DNA of 25,813 bases from Kitasatospora sp040298565 (lineage in GTDB: Bacteria; Actinomycetota; Actinomycetes; Streptomycetales; Streptomycetaceae), in contig NZ_JBEPAK010000090.1 of the NCBI RefSeq assembly GCF_040298565.1, positions 1 through 25,813 on the forward strand, read 5' to 3'. Both the position numbers and the translations under genes were made by a program. The notes beneath the pieces are model-generated. The model saw only the letters and a program-made list of their open reading frames with translations. It searched no databases and had not been told where the DNA came from. Below, piece by piece: positions 7,734-15,863 of this stretch. Numbering within the stretch: the stretch's first letter is position 1; each line of letters starts with the position of its first letter.

Positions 7734-8558
7734 ATGACACGTACCCCGGCGATCGAGCTGACCGGCGCAACGAAACGTTTCCGCACCCCCTCCGGGGCGC
7801 TGCACACCGCCGTCCGCGATCTCGATCTGACCGTCGCCCAGGGCGAGTTCGTCGCCGTCGTCGGCCCCACCGGCTGCGGCAAGTCCACCACGCTGACCCT
7901 GGTCAGCGGTCTCGAGGAGCCCACCGAGGGCGAGGTCCGGGTGCACGGCGAGCCCGTGCGCGGGATCGACCCCCGGGTCGGGTTCGTCTTCCAGCAGGAC
8001 GCCGTCTTCCCGTGGCGCACCGTGCTCTCCAACGTGATGGCCGGGCCTCGCTTCCGGGGCGTGCCCGCCGCGGAGGCCAGGGAACGCGCCCGGGAGTGGC
8101 TGGGCCGGGTCGGCCTGGCCGCCTTCGAGGACCGCTACCCGCACCAGTTGTCCGGCGGCATGCGCAAGCGGGTCGCGCTCGCCCAGACCTTCGTCAACGA
8201 CCCGGCGATCCTGCTGATGGACGAGCCGTTCTCGGCGCTGGACGTCCAGACCCGCGCCCTGATGTCCGACCAACTGCTGGAGCTGTGGGCCGGAAGCGGT
8301 TCCACCGAGGACGCGGCGTCGGTCGTCTTCGTCACCCACGACCTGGACGAGGCCATCGCGCTCGCCGACCGCGTCGTGGTGATGACCGCCGGACCGGCCA
8401 CCGTCAAGGAGGTCTTCACCGTCGACCTGCCGCGGCCGCGCACCGTGGAAGCCGTCCGGCTGGAGCCGAGGTTCGTCGAGCTGTACCGCGAGATCTGGGC
8501 ATCGCTCGGCGAAGAGGTGCGCATCACCCGGGAGAGAGGAGCGGGTCGTGCCGCTTGA
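7734..8558 (+). CDS. ABC importer ATPase, nitrate/sulfonate/taurine family
   Basis: The 274-residue protein has all ABC ATPase motifs. Walker A is GPTGCGKST at residues 44-52, the Q-loop is FVFQQDAVFPW, the signature is LSGGM at 139-143, Walker B is ILLMDEPFSALD at 159-170 and the switch histidine is in FVTHD. The sequence QQDAVFPWRTVLSNV and the short length are typical of the SsuB/TauB/NrtD group. It energises import by the permease and lipoprotein encoded next. Its 3' end overlaps the permease start by 11 nt. The ribosome binding site GGGAGGA is very close to the ATG. The cargo may be a sulfonate, nitrate, thiamine precursor or other small molecule; the sequence does not decide. Confidence 0.94.
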   Translation: MTRTPAIELTGATKRFRTPSGALHTAVRDLDLTVAQGEFVAVVGPTGCGKSTTLTLVSGLEEPTEGEVRVHGEPVRGIDPRVGFVFQQDAVFPWRTVLSNVMAGPRFRGVPAAEARERAREWLGRVGLAAFEDRYPHQLSGGMRKRVALAQTFVNDPAILLMDEPFSALDVQTRALMSDQLLELWAGSGSTEDAASVVFVTHDLDEAIALADRVVVMTAGPATVKEVFTVDLPRPRTVEAVRLEPRFVELYREIWASLGEEVRITRERGAGRAA

Positions 8559-9426
8559 GACCGCGCCCGAGACCCCGTCCGCGCCGGCCGCCGAGGCCGC
8601 CACCACGACGAGAACCGAGGCCCGCGAACGGGCCGCCCGCAACCGGAGGTCGATGGTCCTCGGCGCCCGCGTCGGCGTACTGGTCGGCTTCCTCGGCCTG
8701 TGGGAGCTCTGCGCCCGGACGAACGTCATCGACCCGTTCAACTTCTCGCAGCCGTCGAGGATCTGGGACCAGATCTGGCAGTGGATCACCCACGGCACCG
8801 CACAGGGCTCGCTCGGCGAGCAGATCGGCTACACCCTGTACGAGGCCCTCACCGGCTGGGTGCTGGGCGTCATCGGCGGTGTGCTGCTGGGCATCGCGCT
8901 CGGCCGGATCCGCTTCCTGGCCGATGTGTTCGGGCCGTACATCAAGGTGCTCAACGCCATCCCGCGGATCGTGCTGGCCCCGATCTTCCTGATCTGGTTC
9001 GGCCTCGGCCCGGCGTCGAAGGTCGCCTCCGCGGTGGTCCTGGTGTTCTTCCCGGTGTTCTTCAACGCCTTCCAGGGCGCCCGCGAGGTGGACCGCAACC
9101 TCGTCGCCAACGCCCGCATCCTCGGCGCCGACAACCGCAGGGTCACCCTCCAGGTGGTCATCCCCGCCGCCACCACCTGGATCTTCACCAGCCTGCACGT
9201 CAGCTTCGGCTTCGCGCTGATCGGCGCGATCGTCGGCGAGTACATCGGCGCCACCAAGGGCCTCGGCCTGATGGTCGCCGCCGCTCAGGGCACCTTCAAC
9301 GCGGCCGGGGTGTACGCGGCCATGAGCATCCTCGCCGTCGTCGCGCTGGTGACCGAGGGGTTGCTGACCTACGCCGAGAAGAAGCTGTTCCGCTGGAAGC
9401 CCGCGGACGCGGGCGACGGCCGCTGA
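8548..9426 (+). CDS. ABC importer permease, SsuC/TauC type
   Basis: This 292-residue permease has about six membrane helices (for example around residues 33-51, 98-125, 140-175, 222-242 and 262-285) after a hydrophilic N-terminal tail of some 32 residues. The EAA-type loop that contacts the ATPase is at about 188-212 (ANARILGADNRRVTLQVVIP). The motif PRIVLAPIFLIWFGLGPASK is typical of the BPD_transp_1 permeases paired with SsuB-like ATPases. It starts at GTG 8548 with GAGAGGAG just upstream, overlapping the ATPase gene. The region around its stop codon has been duplicated downstream (see the repeat at 9415-9470). Confidence 0.93.
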   Translation: MPLETAPETPSAPAAEAATTTRTEARERAARNRRSMVLGARVGVLVGFLGLWELCARTNVIDPFNFSQPSRIWDQIWQWITHGTAQGSLGEQIGYTLYEALTGWVLGVIGGVLLGIALGRIRFLADVFGPYIKVLNAIPRIVLAPIFLIWFGLGPASKVASAVVLVFFPVFFNAFQGAREVDRNLVANARILGADNRRVTLQVVIPAATTWIFTSLHVSFGFALIGAIVGEYIGATKGLGLMVAAAQGTFNAAGVYAAMSILAVVALVTEGLLTYAEKKLFRWKPADAGDGR

Positions 9427-9470
9427 ACCCCCCGCCCGCAAGAGACGGCCGCTGAACACCCCCCGCCCGC
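9415..9470 (+). repeat. Direct repeat duplicating the permease 3' end
   Basis: GACGGCCGCTGAAC starts at 9415 and again at 9444. Each copy is followed by a C-run and CCGCCCGC; the second has one extra A, so the copies are 25 and 27 bp. The first copy holds the last codons and TGA of the permease, and the second is an untranslated duplicate including a second TGA. It lies in the short gap before the lipoprotein gene. Confidence 0.85.
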
Positions 9471-9494
9471 CAGAAGAGAGAGGCTTCCCCACCC

Positions 9495-10568
9495 ATGCGC
9501 CCGAACTCGACGCCCAGAGTCGCCGCCGCCGCCCTCGCCGCCGCCCTGCTCCTCCCGCTCTCCGCCTGCGCCAACGACGCCGCCACCTCCACCCACGGCG
9601 CCGCCGCCCCGGCCGGCCGGCAGGTCGACGGGCCCAAGGTCAAGATCATGGTCGGCGGCCTCGACAAGGTCATCTACCTGCCCGCGATGCTCACCCAGCG
9701 GCTCGGCTACTTCGCCGACGCCGGCGTCAACGTGGAGCTGATGAGCGAGCCGGCCGGCGTCAACGCGACCACCGCGCTGCTGGCCGGCGACGTCCAGGGC
9801 GCCGTCGGCTTCTACGACCACACCATCGACCTCCAGGCCAAGGGCAAGCACGTCGAGTCCGTGGTGCAGTTCGCCCAGGCGCCCGGCGAGGTCGAACTCG
9901 TCTCCGCCAAGCAGGCCGACGCCGTCAGGTCCGGCGCCGACTTCAAGGGCAAAAAGCTCGGCGTCACCAGCATCGGCTCCTCCACCGACTTCCTCACCAA
10001 GTACCTGGCGGTCAAGAACGGCACCGCCGTGAGCGAGTTCAGCCCGATCGCCGTCGGCGCCGGACAGACCTTCGTCGCCGCGCTCCAACAGGGCAGCATC
10101 GACGCCGGGATGACCACCGACCCGACCGTCGCCAACGTCCTCGACAAGGGCCTCGGCAAGATCCTCTACGACCTGCGCACCCCCGAGGGCTCGCGCCAGG
10201 CGCTCGGCGGGCTCTACCCGTCGTCCTCGCTGTACATGAACACCGACTGGGTGGAGAAGAACAAGGACACCACCCAGAAGCTGGCCAACGCCTTCGTCAG
10301 GACCCTCAGGTGGATGTCCACCCACACCCCGGAGGAGATCGCCGCGCAGATGCCCGCCGACTACGCGCAGGGCGGCGCCGAACAGTACGCGGCGGCCATC
10401 AATGCGACCCTGCCGATGTTCACCACCGACGGCGTGATGCCGGCCGACGGCCCCAGGACGGTGCTCGCGGTGCTCGCGGCCTTCCACCCGGACGTCCAGG
10501 GCAAGGAGGGGACGATCGACCTGTCCCGGACCTACACCACCGAGTTCGTCGGCAAGGCCACCGGCTGA
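9495..10568 (+). CDS. ABC importer substrate-binding lipoprotein, NMT1/SsuA-like
   Basis: The 357-residue protein starts with a lipoprotein signal: basic residues, a hydrophobic stretch, and the lipobox LSAC with the lipidated cysteine at residue 25. The mature part has the NMT1/THI5-SsuA fold signature: a first strand at about residue 50 (KVKIMVGG), then YLPAMLTQRLGYFADAGVNV, then LLAGDVQGAVGFYDHTI. Such proteins sit on the outer membrane face and deliver small molecules (sulfonates, nitrate, pyrimidine precursors, riboflavin and others) to the permease. The gene follows the permease by 68 nt. GAGAGAGG at about 9476-9483 is the likely ribosome binding site. The specific ligand is unknown. 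Confidence 0.93.
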   Translation: MRPNSTPRVAAAALAAALLLPLSACANDAATSTHGAAAPAGRQVDGPKVKIMVGGLDKVIYLPAMLTQRLGYFADAGVNVELMSEPAGVNATTALLAGDVQGAVGFYDHTIDLQAKGKHVESVVQFAQAPGEVELVSAKQADAVRSGADFKGKKLGVTSIGSSTDFLTKYLAVKNGTAVSEFSPIAVGAGQTFVAALQQGSIDAGMTTDPTVANVLDKGLGKILYDLRTPEGSRQALGGLYPSSSLYMNTDWVEKNKDTTQKLANAFVRTLRWMSTHTPEEIAAQMPADYAQGGAEQYAAAINATLPMFTTDGVMPADGPRTVLAVLAAFHPDVQGKEGTIDLSRTYTTEFVGKATG

Positions 10569-10631
10569 CAGGCCCCTCCGCCTCTCCGCCTCTCCGGCTT
10601 CCGCTCCCGGCTACCGCCTCCCCGCGGCCGC

Positions 10632-10663
10632 GGTCCCGCGCTCACCCCCACGGGCGCGGGGCC
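10632..10663 (+). terminator. Terminator of the ABC importer operon
   Basis: GGTCCCGCGCTC (10632-10643) pairs with GGGCGCGGGGCC (10652-10663) over the 8-nt loop ACCCCCAC. Two of the twelve pairs are G-U wobbles that form only in the plus-strand RNA, which points to termination of the rightward operon rather than the leftward gene. Confidence 0.65.
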
Positions 10664-10719
10664 GCCCTGCTGCCCCGGCCGCCACGCCGTTCGGCCGTCA
10701 CGCCGCCCGGCCGCTGCAC

Positions 10720-10775
10720 GCCCCGCACGGAAGCACGTCCAGGGCCGCTACAAGCCCCGCACGGACAGCACGTCC
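10720..10775 (-). repeat. Direct repeat duplicating the 3' end of the ferredoxin-like gene
   Basis: GCCCCGCACGGA plus AGCACGTCC (10720-10740) reappears as a 22-bp near-identical copy at 10754-10775 with one inserted base. The right copy is the last coding segment of the minus-strand gene that stops at 10748, and the left copy is a duplicate just beyond its stop. If read through, the duplicate would encode a second, similar tail. Confidence 0.8.
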
Positions 10776-11650
10776 ATCCGCGCCGGCGTCCCCGCCGCCT
10801 TGCCGCAGCTCTCCGGACGCGGCGGCTCGCTCACCGTCTCGATCACGTCGACCTCCCAGGCCCGGCCGTCCCGGTGCATCACCCGCACCAGCCAGCGGCC
10901 CTCGCCGTCCGGCCGCTGGGTCAGCGTGAGCGCGTCCACCCCGGTCTCGCCGGTCGCCAGCCGCACCGCGTGCTCGGCCGCCTGGCCCGGCCGCTCCCAG
11001 CCCGAACAGCCCCGCGACCACTCCGGCACCATGCGGCCGGCCGCCGTCGCGGCCAGCACCTCCTTGGCGCTCTCCGCCGTGAGCCGCCCGTACGCGTAGC
11101 CGTACGGCAGCACCAGCATCGTGGGGGAGAAGCGGTGCCCGCCCAGGTGGGTCACCTCCCAGACCTCGCTGTGCCCGGCCGCCGCGAGCTCCGCCGCGAG
11201 GGGACGCCCCAGCAGCGCGCAGCAGCGGTCCCGCCGCCCGTTGGTGCACACCATGGCCAGCGGGCCGCCGACGTGCTCCACCCCGAAACCCGTGTGGTCC
11301 CCGGCGCCCAGTGCCGCGAAGTCCAGCTCCAGCAGCTCCGCCGGATCCGTCACCTCCGCCCGGCGCACCCAGCCGCGCCCCGGCACGGTGTGCGCCACCA
11401 CCACCTCGTGGCGCGCCGTCGGCAGGCAGTCCGCGTGCCGCCCCGGGCGACGGATCAGCGCCACCCGCACCCCGGTGCCGGCCGCGGCCGCGTCCAGCGC
11501 GCGGCCGACGGCCGCGTCCAGGTGGCTCTCGCCCAGCGCCTTGGCGCCCCACGGGCCGTTCTGCTCCAGCAGCAGCCAGGTGGCGGCCACCGCGGCCGTG
11601 GCGGTCAGCGGCTCCGACAGTTCACGCGACACGGTCGCACAGGTGCTCAC
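10748..11650 (-). CDS. Sucrase/ferredoxin-like family protein
   Basis: The 300-residue protein matches the 'sucrase/ferredoxin-like' (thioredoxin-like [2Fe-2S] ferredoxin) family. The key motif MVCTNGRRDRCCALLGRPLA gives cysteines at about 135, 143 and 144, and WEVTHLGGHRFSPTM gives histidines at about 168 and 172, as expected for cluster ligands. Another cysteine lies in SRGCSGWE. I chose the GTG at 11650 (N terminus MSTCATVSREL); the longer reading frame to 11740 runs through the parC terminator. The physiological role is poorly defined in the family, and despite its name there is no sign of sucrose hydrolysis. It is transcribed separately from parC. Confidence 0.88.
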   Translation of the reverse strand: MSTCATVSRELSEPLTATAAVAATWLLLEQNGPWGAKALGESHLDAAVGRALDAAAAGTGVRVALIRRPGRHADCLPTARHEVVVAHTVPGRGWVRRAEVTDPAELLELDFAALGAGDHTGFGVEHVGGPLAMVCTNGRRDRCCALLGRPLAAELAAAGHSEVWEVTHLGGHRFSPTMLVLPYGYAYGRLTAESAKEVLAATAAGRMVPEWSRGCSGWERPGQAAEHAVRLATGETGVDALTLTQRPDGEGRWLVRVMHRDGRAWEVDVIETVSEPPRPESCGKAAGTPARMDVLSVRGL

Positions 11651-11704
11651 CCGGGCAAGGCTACCCTCGGCGGTTCGGCCCGGCGGGGCCCGCCGGGGCC
11701 CGCC

Positions 11705-11736
11705 GGAGGGCGGGAGCCCGCAGGCTCCCGCCCTCC
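11705..11736 (-). terminator. Terminator of parC
   Basis: A perfect 14-bp stem (11705-11718 with 11723-11736, core GAGGGCGGGAGCC) has the tetraloop CGCA. It lies about 40 nt past the parC stop and 55 nt before the start of the next minus-strand gene, so it separates the two. Confidence 0.85.
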
Positions 11737-11774
11737 TCATCCGTCACCTCGCGACGGGCGGAGCCGTCACCCGA

Positions 11775-14225
11775 TCACGCGGGGCCGGCGACCACGGCGA
11801 TCGGAGTGGTCACCGGGGTCCCCGAGCCGTCGCGGCGCGGGTCGCGCTCCGGCAGGTCCACCGGGGCGCCCTTGGCGGTGGCGGCCCGGGCCGGGGCGGC
11901 ACCCGCCCAGGCGAACGCCAGGCCGTCCTCGCCGCGCAGGAAGCGCTGGCAGCGCACGCCGCCGGTGGCGCGGCCCTTGCGCGGGTACTGCTCGAACGGG
12001 GTGACCTTCCAGCTGGTCTGCTCCACGCCGGACAGTGTCCCCGAGGCGGCCGCCACCGAGACCACCACCGCGTCCGCGGCCGGGTCGACTGCCGTGAACG
12101 ACAGCACCCGGGCCCCGTCCGACAGCTTGACGCCCGCCATGCCGCCCGCCGGGCGGCCCTGCGGACGGACCTGGGCCGCCGGGTAGCGCAGCAGCTGGGC
12201 GTCCGAGGTGATGAACACCAGGTCCTCCTCGCCGGTGCGCAGTTCGACCGCGCCCACCAGCTCGTCACCCTCCTTGAGGGCGATCACCTCGAACTCGTCC
12301 TTGTTCGCCGGCCACTCCGGCACCACCCGCTTCACCACGCCCTGCACGGTGCCCAGCGCCAGACCCGGCGAGGACTCGTCCAGGGTCGTCAGCCCGAGCA
12401 CCCGCTCGCCGGCCTCCAGCCGCAGGAACTCGCCGACCGGCGCACCGCCCGCGAGCGTCGGCGACGGCGTCGGCGGCAGCGCCGGCAGGTCGATCACCGG
12501 CAGTCGCAGCACCCGGCCCGCCGACGTCACCACGCCCACGTCCGCGCGCGCCGTCGCGTGCACCGCCGAGACGATCACATCGTGCTTGGAACGCTTCTCC
12601 GACACCTCGAACGGCTCGCCGTCCGCCGTCCGGGCCAGCAGCCCCGTCGAGGACAGCAGCACCCGGCACGGGTCGTCCGCCACCTCCAGCGGCACCGCCA
12701 GCGCCGCCGCCGGCACCGCGCCCGCCTCCAGCAGGACCGTGCGCCGCTCCGTCCCGAACTGCTTGGACACCGCGCCCAGTTCGGACGACACCACGCTGCG
12801 CAGCTTGGTGTCCGACTCCAGGATCTCGGTCAGCTCCGCGATCTCCGTCGTCAGCTTCTCCTTCTCCTGCTCCAGCTCCACCCGGTCGAACCGGGTCAGC
12901 CGGCGCAGCGGGGTGTCCAGGATGTAGGCGGTCTGCGTCTCCGACAGCGAGAAGCGCTCCATCAGGCGCTCCTTCGCCTGCTGGGCGTTGTCACTCGACC
13001 GGATGACCGCGATGACCTCGTCGATGTCGACGAGCGCCACCAGCAGACCCTCGACCAGGTGCAGCCGCTCCTCGCGCTTGCGCCGACGGAAGTCGCTGCG
13101 CCGGCGCACCACGGTGAAGCGGTGGTCGACGTAGACCTCCAGCAGCTCCTTCAGCCCCAGCGTCAGCGGCTGGCCGTCCACCAGCGCCACGTTGTTGATG
13201 CCGAAGGTCTCCTCCATCGGCGTCAGCTTGTACAGCTGCTCGAGCAGCGCCTCCGGCACGAAGCCGTTCTTCACCTCGATCACCAGCCGCAGCCCGTGCT
13301 CGCGGTCGGTCAGGTCCTTGACGTCCGCGATGCCCTGCAGCTTCTTCGCGTTGACCAGGTCCTTGATCTTCGAGATGACCTTCTCGGGGCCGACGTTGTA
13401 CGGCAGTTCGGTGACCACGATGCCCTTGCGGCGGGCCGTCACCGCCTCCACCGTCGCCGTCGCCCGGATCTTGAAGGTGCCGCGGCCCGACTCGTACGCG
13501 TCCCGGATCCCCGACAGGCCCACGATCCGCCCGCCGGTCGGCAGGTCGGGACCGGGCACGAACCGCATCAGCGTGTCCAGGTCCGCGTTCGGGTGCTTGA
13601 TCAGGTGCCGGGCCGCCGCCACCACCTCGGACAGGTTGTGCGGCGGCATGTTCGTCGCCATGCCCACCGCGATGCCGGTCGCGCCGTTCACCAGCAGGTT
13701 CGGGAACGCGGCCGGCAGCGCCAACGGCTCCTGCTCGCTGCCGTCGTAGTTCGGGCCGAAGTCGACGGTGTCCTCGTGGATCGACTCCACCATCGCCATC
13801 GACGCCGCCGTCAGCCGCGACTCGGTGTAGCGCATCGCCGCCGGCGGGTCGTCGTTGCCCAGCGAACCGAAGTTGCCGTGCCCGTCGATCAGCGGCAGCC
13901 GCATCGAGAACGGCTGCGCCATGCGCACCACCGAGTCGTAGATCGACGCGTCGCCGTGCGGGTGCAGCCGACCCATCACCTCGCCCACCACGCGGGCGCA
14001 CTTCACGTGCGCGCGGTCCGGGCGCAGGCCCATCTCGTTGGCCTGGTAGAGGATCCGGCGGTGCACCGGCTTCAGACCGTCCCGCGCGTCGGGCAGCGCA
14101 CGCGAGTAGATCACCGAGTAGGCGTACTCCAGGAAGGAGCCCTGCATCTCGTCCACGACGTCGACGTCGAGGATGCGCTCCTCGAAGTCTCCGGGCGGCG
14201 GGGTCTGCGAACTGCGGCGGGCCAT
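11775..14225 (-). CDS. parC: DNA topoisomerase IV subunit A
   Basis: The 816-residue protein is a type IIA topoisomerase A subunit. The N-terminal breakage-reunion domain contains YSRALPDARDGLKPVHRRIL and the catalytic tyrosine Y133 in AMRYTESRLT. A coiled-coil region follows at about 425-495, and a C-terminal beta-pinwheel from about 510. The canonical GyrA box (QRRGGKG type) is not seen in the pinwheel, and the length is nearer ParC than actinobacterial GyrA, so ParC (chromosome decatenation with ParE) is favoured. No B-subunit gene is adjacent, also unlike gyrBA. AGGGAG precedes the ATG by about 10 nt. The position matching E. coli GyrA Ser83 is Ala93, as in mycobacterial GyrA. Confidence 0.93.
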   Translation of the reverse strand: MARRSSQTPPPGDFEERILDVDVVDEMQGSFLEYAYSVIYSRALPDARDGLKPVHRRILYQANEMGLRPDRAHVKCARVVGEVMGRLHPHGDASIYDSVVRMAQPFSMRLPLIDGHGNFGSLGNDDPPAAMRYTESRLTAASMAMVESIHEDTVDFGPNYDGSEQEPLALPAAFPNLLVNGATGIAVGMATNMPPHNLSEVVAAARHLIKHPNADLDTLMRFVPGPDLPTGGRIVGLSGIRDAYESGRGTFKIRATATVEAVTARRKGIVVTELPYNVGPEKVISKIKDLVNAKKLQGIADVKDLTDREHGLRLVIEVKNGFVPEALLEQLYKLTPMEETFGINNVALVDGQPLTLGLKELLEVYVDHRFTVVRRRSDFRRRKREERLHLVEGLLVALVDIDEVIAVIRSSDNAQQAKERLMERFSLSETQTAYILDTPLRRLTRFDRVELEQEKEKLTTEIAELTEILESDTKLRSVVSSELGAVSKQFGTERRTVLLEAGAVPAAALAVPLEVADDPCRVLLSSTGLLARTADGEPFEVSEKRSKHDVIVSAVHATARADVGVVTSAGRVLRLPVIDLPALPPTPSPTLAGGAPVGEFLRLEAGERVLGLTTLDESSPGLALGTVQGVVKRVVPEWPANKDEFEVIALKEGDELVGAVELRTGEEDLVFITSDAQLLRYPAAQVRPQGRPAGGMAGVKLSDGARVLSFTAVDPAADAVVVSVAAASGTLSGVEQTSWKVTPFEQYPRKGRATGGVRCQRFLRGEDGLAFAWAGAAPARAATAKGAPVDLPERDPRRDGSGTPVTTPIAVVAGPA

Positions 14226-14363
14226 CGCGGCGGGGCTCCCTTACGTGTCGCTGGCTGTGTCGTCGGTCGGTCGTCGGCCGTGGGTGTCCGGTCGGACGGC
14301 GGTCACCGTCCGCTCCGCCGCCCTGCCTCCGGACCCGTCAACCGGGCGCCGTCAACAGGGCAC

Positions 14364-14489
14364 GGCGCCCCCATTGTGGACCCTCCCGCCGACACTCCCG
14401 GTCAGCGGCCCTCTTCCGCCCCTGGCGAACGCCCCGTCCGCGCGGACACGAACGCGCCCTCCGCGCGTTGCACCACAATGGGGGACGCC
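14364..14489. promoter_or_regulatory. Paired CCACAATGGGGG elements in the parC/M16 divergent promoter region
   Basis: The 303-bp gap 14226-14528 holds no gene that I can support. CCCCCATTGTGG (14368-14379) is the exact reverse complement of CCACAATGGGGG (14473-14484). Allowing one bulged A (14485), the match extends to 16 bp (14364-14379 with 14473-14489). Each gene therefore has the same element in the same orientation relative to itself, about 40 nt before the M16 start and about 140 nt before parC. CACAAT could be a -10-like hexamer, or the pair could bind one regulator. I found no matching -35 boxes. Confidence 0.5.
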
Positions 14490-14528
14490 ACACGACCCCG
14501 ACATCGACGACGGGAAGGACCCGAGCGC

Positions 14529-15863
14529 ATGGCCAACCCGGCCCCCGCCTCCAGCCGAGGCATCGCCATCACCGAGCACCGCCTGGCCAACGGCCTGCGC
14601 GTCGTCCTCTCCGAGGACCACCTCACCCCGGTCGCCGCGGTCTGCCTCTGGTACGACGTGGGCTCCCGCCACGAGGTCAAGGGCCGCACCGGCCTCGCCC
14701 ACCTCTTCGAGCACCTGATGTTCCAGGGCTCCGCCAACGTCTCCAACAACGGGCACTTCGAACTCGTCCAGGGCGCCGGCGGCTCGCTCAACGGCACCAC
14801 CAGCTTCGAGCGCACCAACTACTTCGAGACCATGCCCGCCCACCAGCTGGAGCTCGCCCTCTGGCTGGAGGCCGACCGCATGGGTTCGCTGCTCGCCGCC
14901 CTCGACGAGACGTCCATGGAGAACCAGCGCGACGTCGTCAAGAACGAGCGCCGCCAGCGCTACGACAACGTGCCGTACGGCACCGCCTTCGAGAAGCTCA
15001 CCGCGCTCTCCTTCCCGGACGGCCACCCGTACCACCACACCCCGATCGGCTCGATGGCCGACCTGGACGCGGCCACCCTGGAGGACGCCCGCGCGTTCTT
15101 CCGCACCTACTACGCGCCCAACAACGCGGTGCTGTCCGTCGTCGGCGACATCGACCCCGAGCAGACCATCGCCTGGGTCGAGAAGTACTTCGGCTCCATC
15201 CCCGCCCACGACGGCAAGCAGCCCCCGCGCTCCGGCGAACTCCCCGACACCATCGGCCGGGAGCTGCGCGAGGAGATCCGCGAGGACGTCCCCTCCCGCG
15301 CCCTGATGGCCGCCTACCGCCTGCCGCACGACGGCACCCGGGAGGCCGACGCCGCCGACCTCGCGCTCACCATCCTCGGCAGCGGCGAGTCCAGCCGCCT
15401 CTACAACCGGCTCGTCCGCCGCGACCGCACCGCCGTCGCCGCCGGCTTCGGCCTGCTCCGCCTCGCCGGCGCCCCCAGCCTCGGCTGGCTCGACGTCAAG
15501 ACCTCCGGCGACGCGACCATCGCGCAGATCGAGGCCGCCGTGGACGAGGAACTCGCCCGCTTCGCCGCCGAAGGCCCCACCCCGGAGGAACTCGAGCGCG
15601 CCCAGGCCCAGATCGAGCGCGAGTGGCTCGACCGCCTCACCACCGTCGCCGGCCGCGCCGACGAACTCTGCCGCTACGCCGTCCTGTTCGGCGACCCCAA
15701 GCTGCTGAACGACGCCCTCCCCAAGGTCCTCGACGTCACCGCCGAAGAGGTCCAGGCCGTCGCCAAGGCCCGGCTCCACCCCGACAACCGGGCCGTCCTC
15801 GTCTACGAGCCGACCGCCGCCGCTTCCGACGCCGCTTCCGAAGAGGAGGGTGCCGCCGCATGA
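14529..15863 (+). CDS. M16 family zinc metallopeptidase, catalytic subunit
   Basis: This 444-residue protein has the inverted zinc motif of M16 peptidases, HLFEH at residues 58-62, within GRTGLAHLFEHLMFQGS. A third ligand glutamate follows at about 140 in DVVKNERRQRY. A second inactive-like M16 domain occupies the C-terminal half (SGESSRLYNRLVRRDRT). The size of about 440 residues is that of M16B enzymes, which act as a two-protein clamshell digesting peptides. There is no signal peptide, so it is probably cytoplasmic. I chose ATG 14529, with GGAAGGA about 10 nt upstream; an in-frame ATG at 14478 would add 17 residues. It overlaps the partner gene by 4 nt. Confidence 0.93.
   Translation: MANPAPASSRGIAITEHRLANGLRVVLSEDHLTPVAAVCLWYDVGSRHEVKGRTGLAHLFEHLMFQGSANVSNNGHFELVQGAGGSLNGTTSFERTNYFETMPAHQLELALWLEADRMGSLLAALDETSMENQRDVVKNERRQRYDNVPYGTAFEKLTALSFPDGHPYHHTPIGSMADLDAATLEDARAFFRTYYAPNNAVLSVVGDIDPEQTIAWVEKYFGSIPAHDGKQPPRSGELPDTIGRELREEIREDVPSRALMAAYRLPHDGTREADAADLALTILGSGESSRLYNRLVRRDRTAVAAGFGLLRLAGAPSLGWLDVKTSGDATIAQIEAAVDEELARFAAEGPTPEELERAQAQIEREWLDRLTTVAGRADELCRYAVLFGDPKLLNDALPKVLDVTAEEVQAVAKARLHPDNRAVLVYEPTAAASDAASEEEGAAA

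Noticed and set aside
11775..14225. GyrA rather than ParC
   Set aside because: No GyrA box in the C-terminal pinwheel, no adjacent gyrB and a shorter length favour ParC, though sequence reading by eye cannot fully exclude GyrA.
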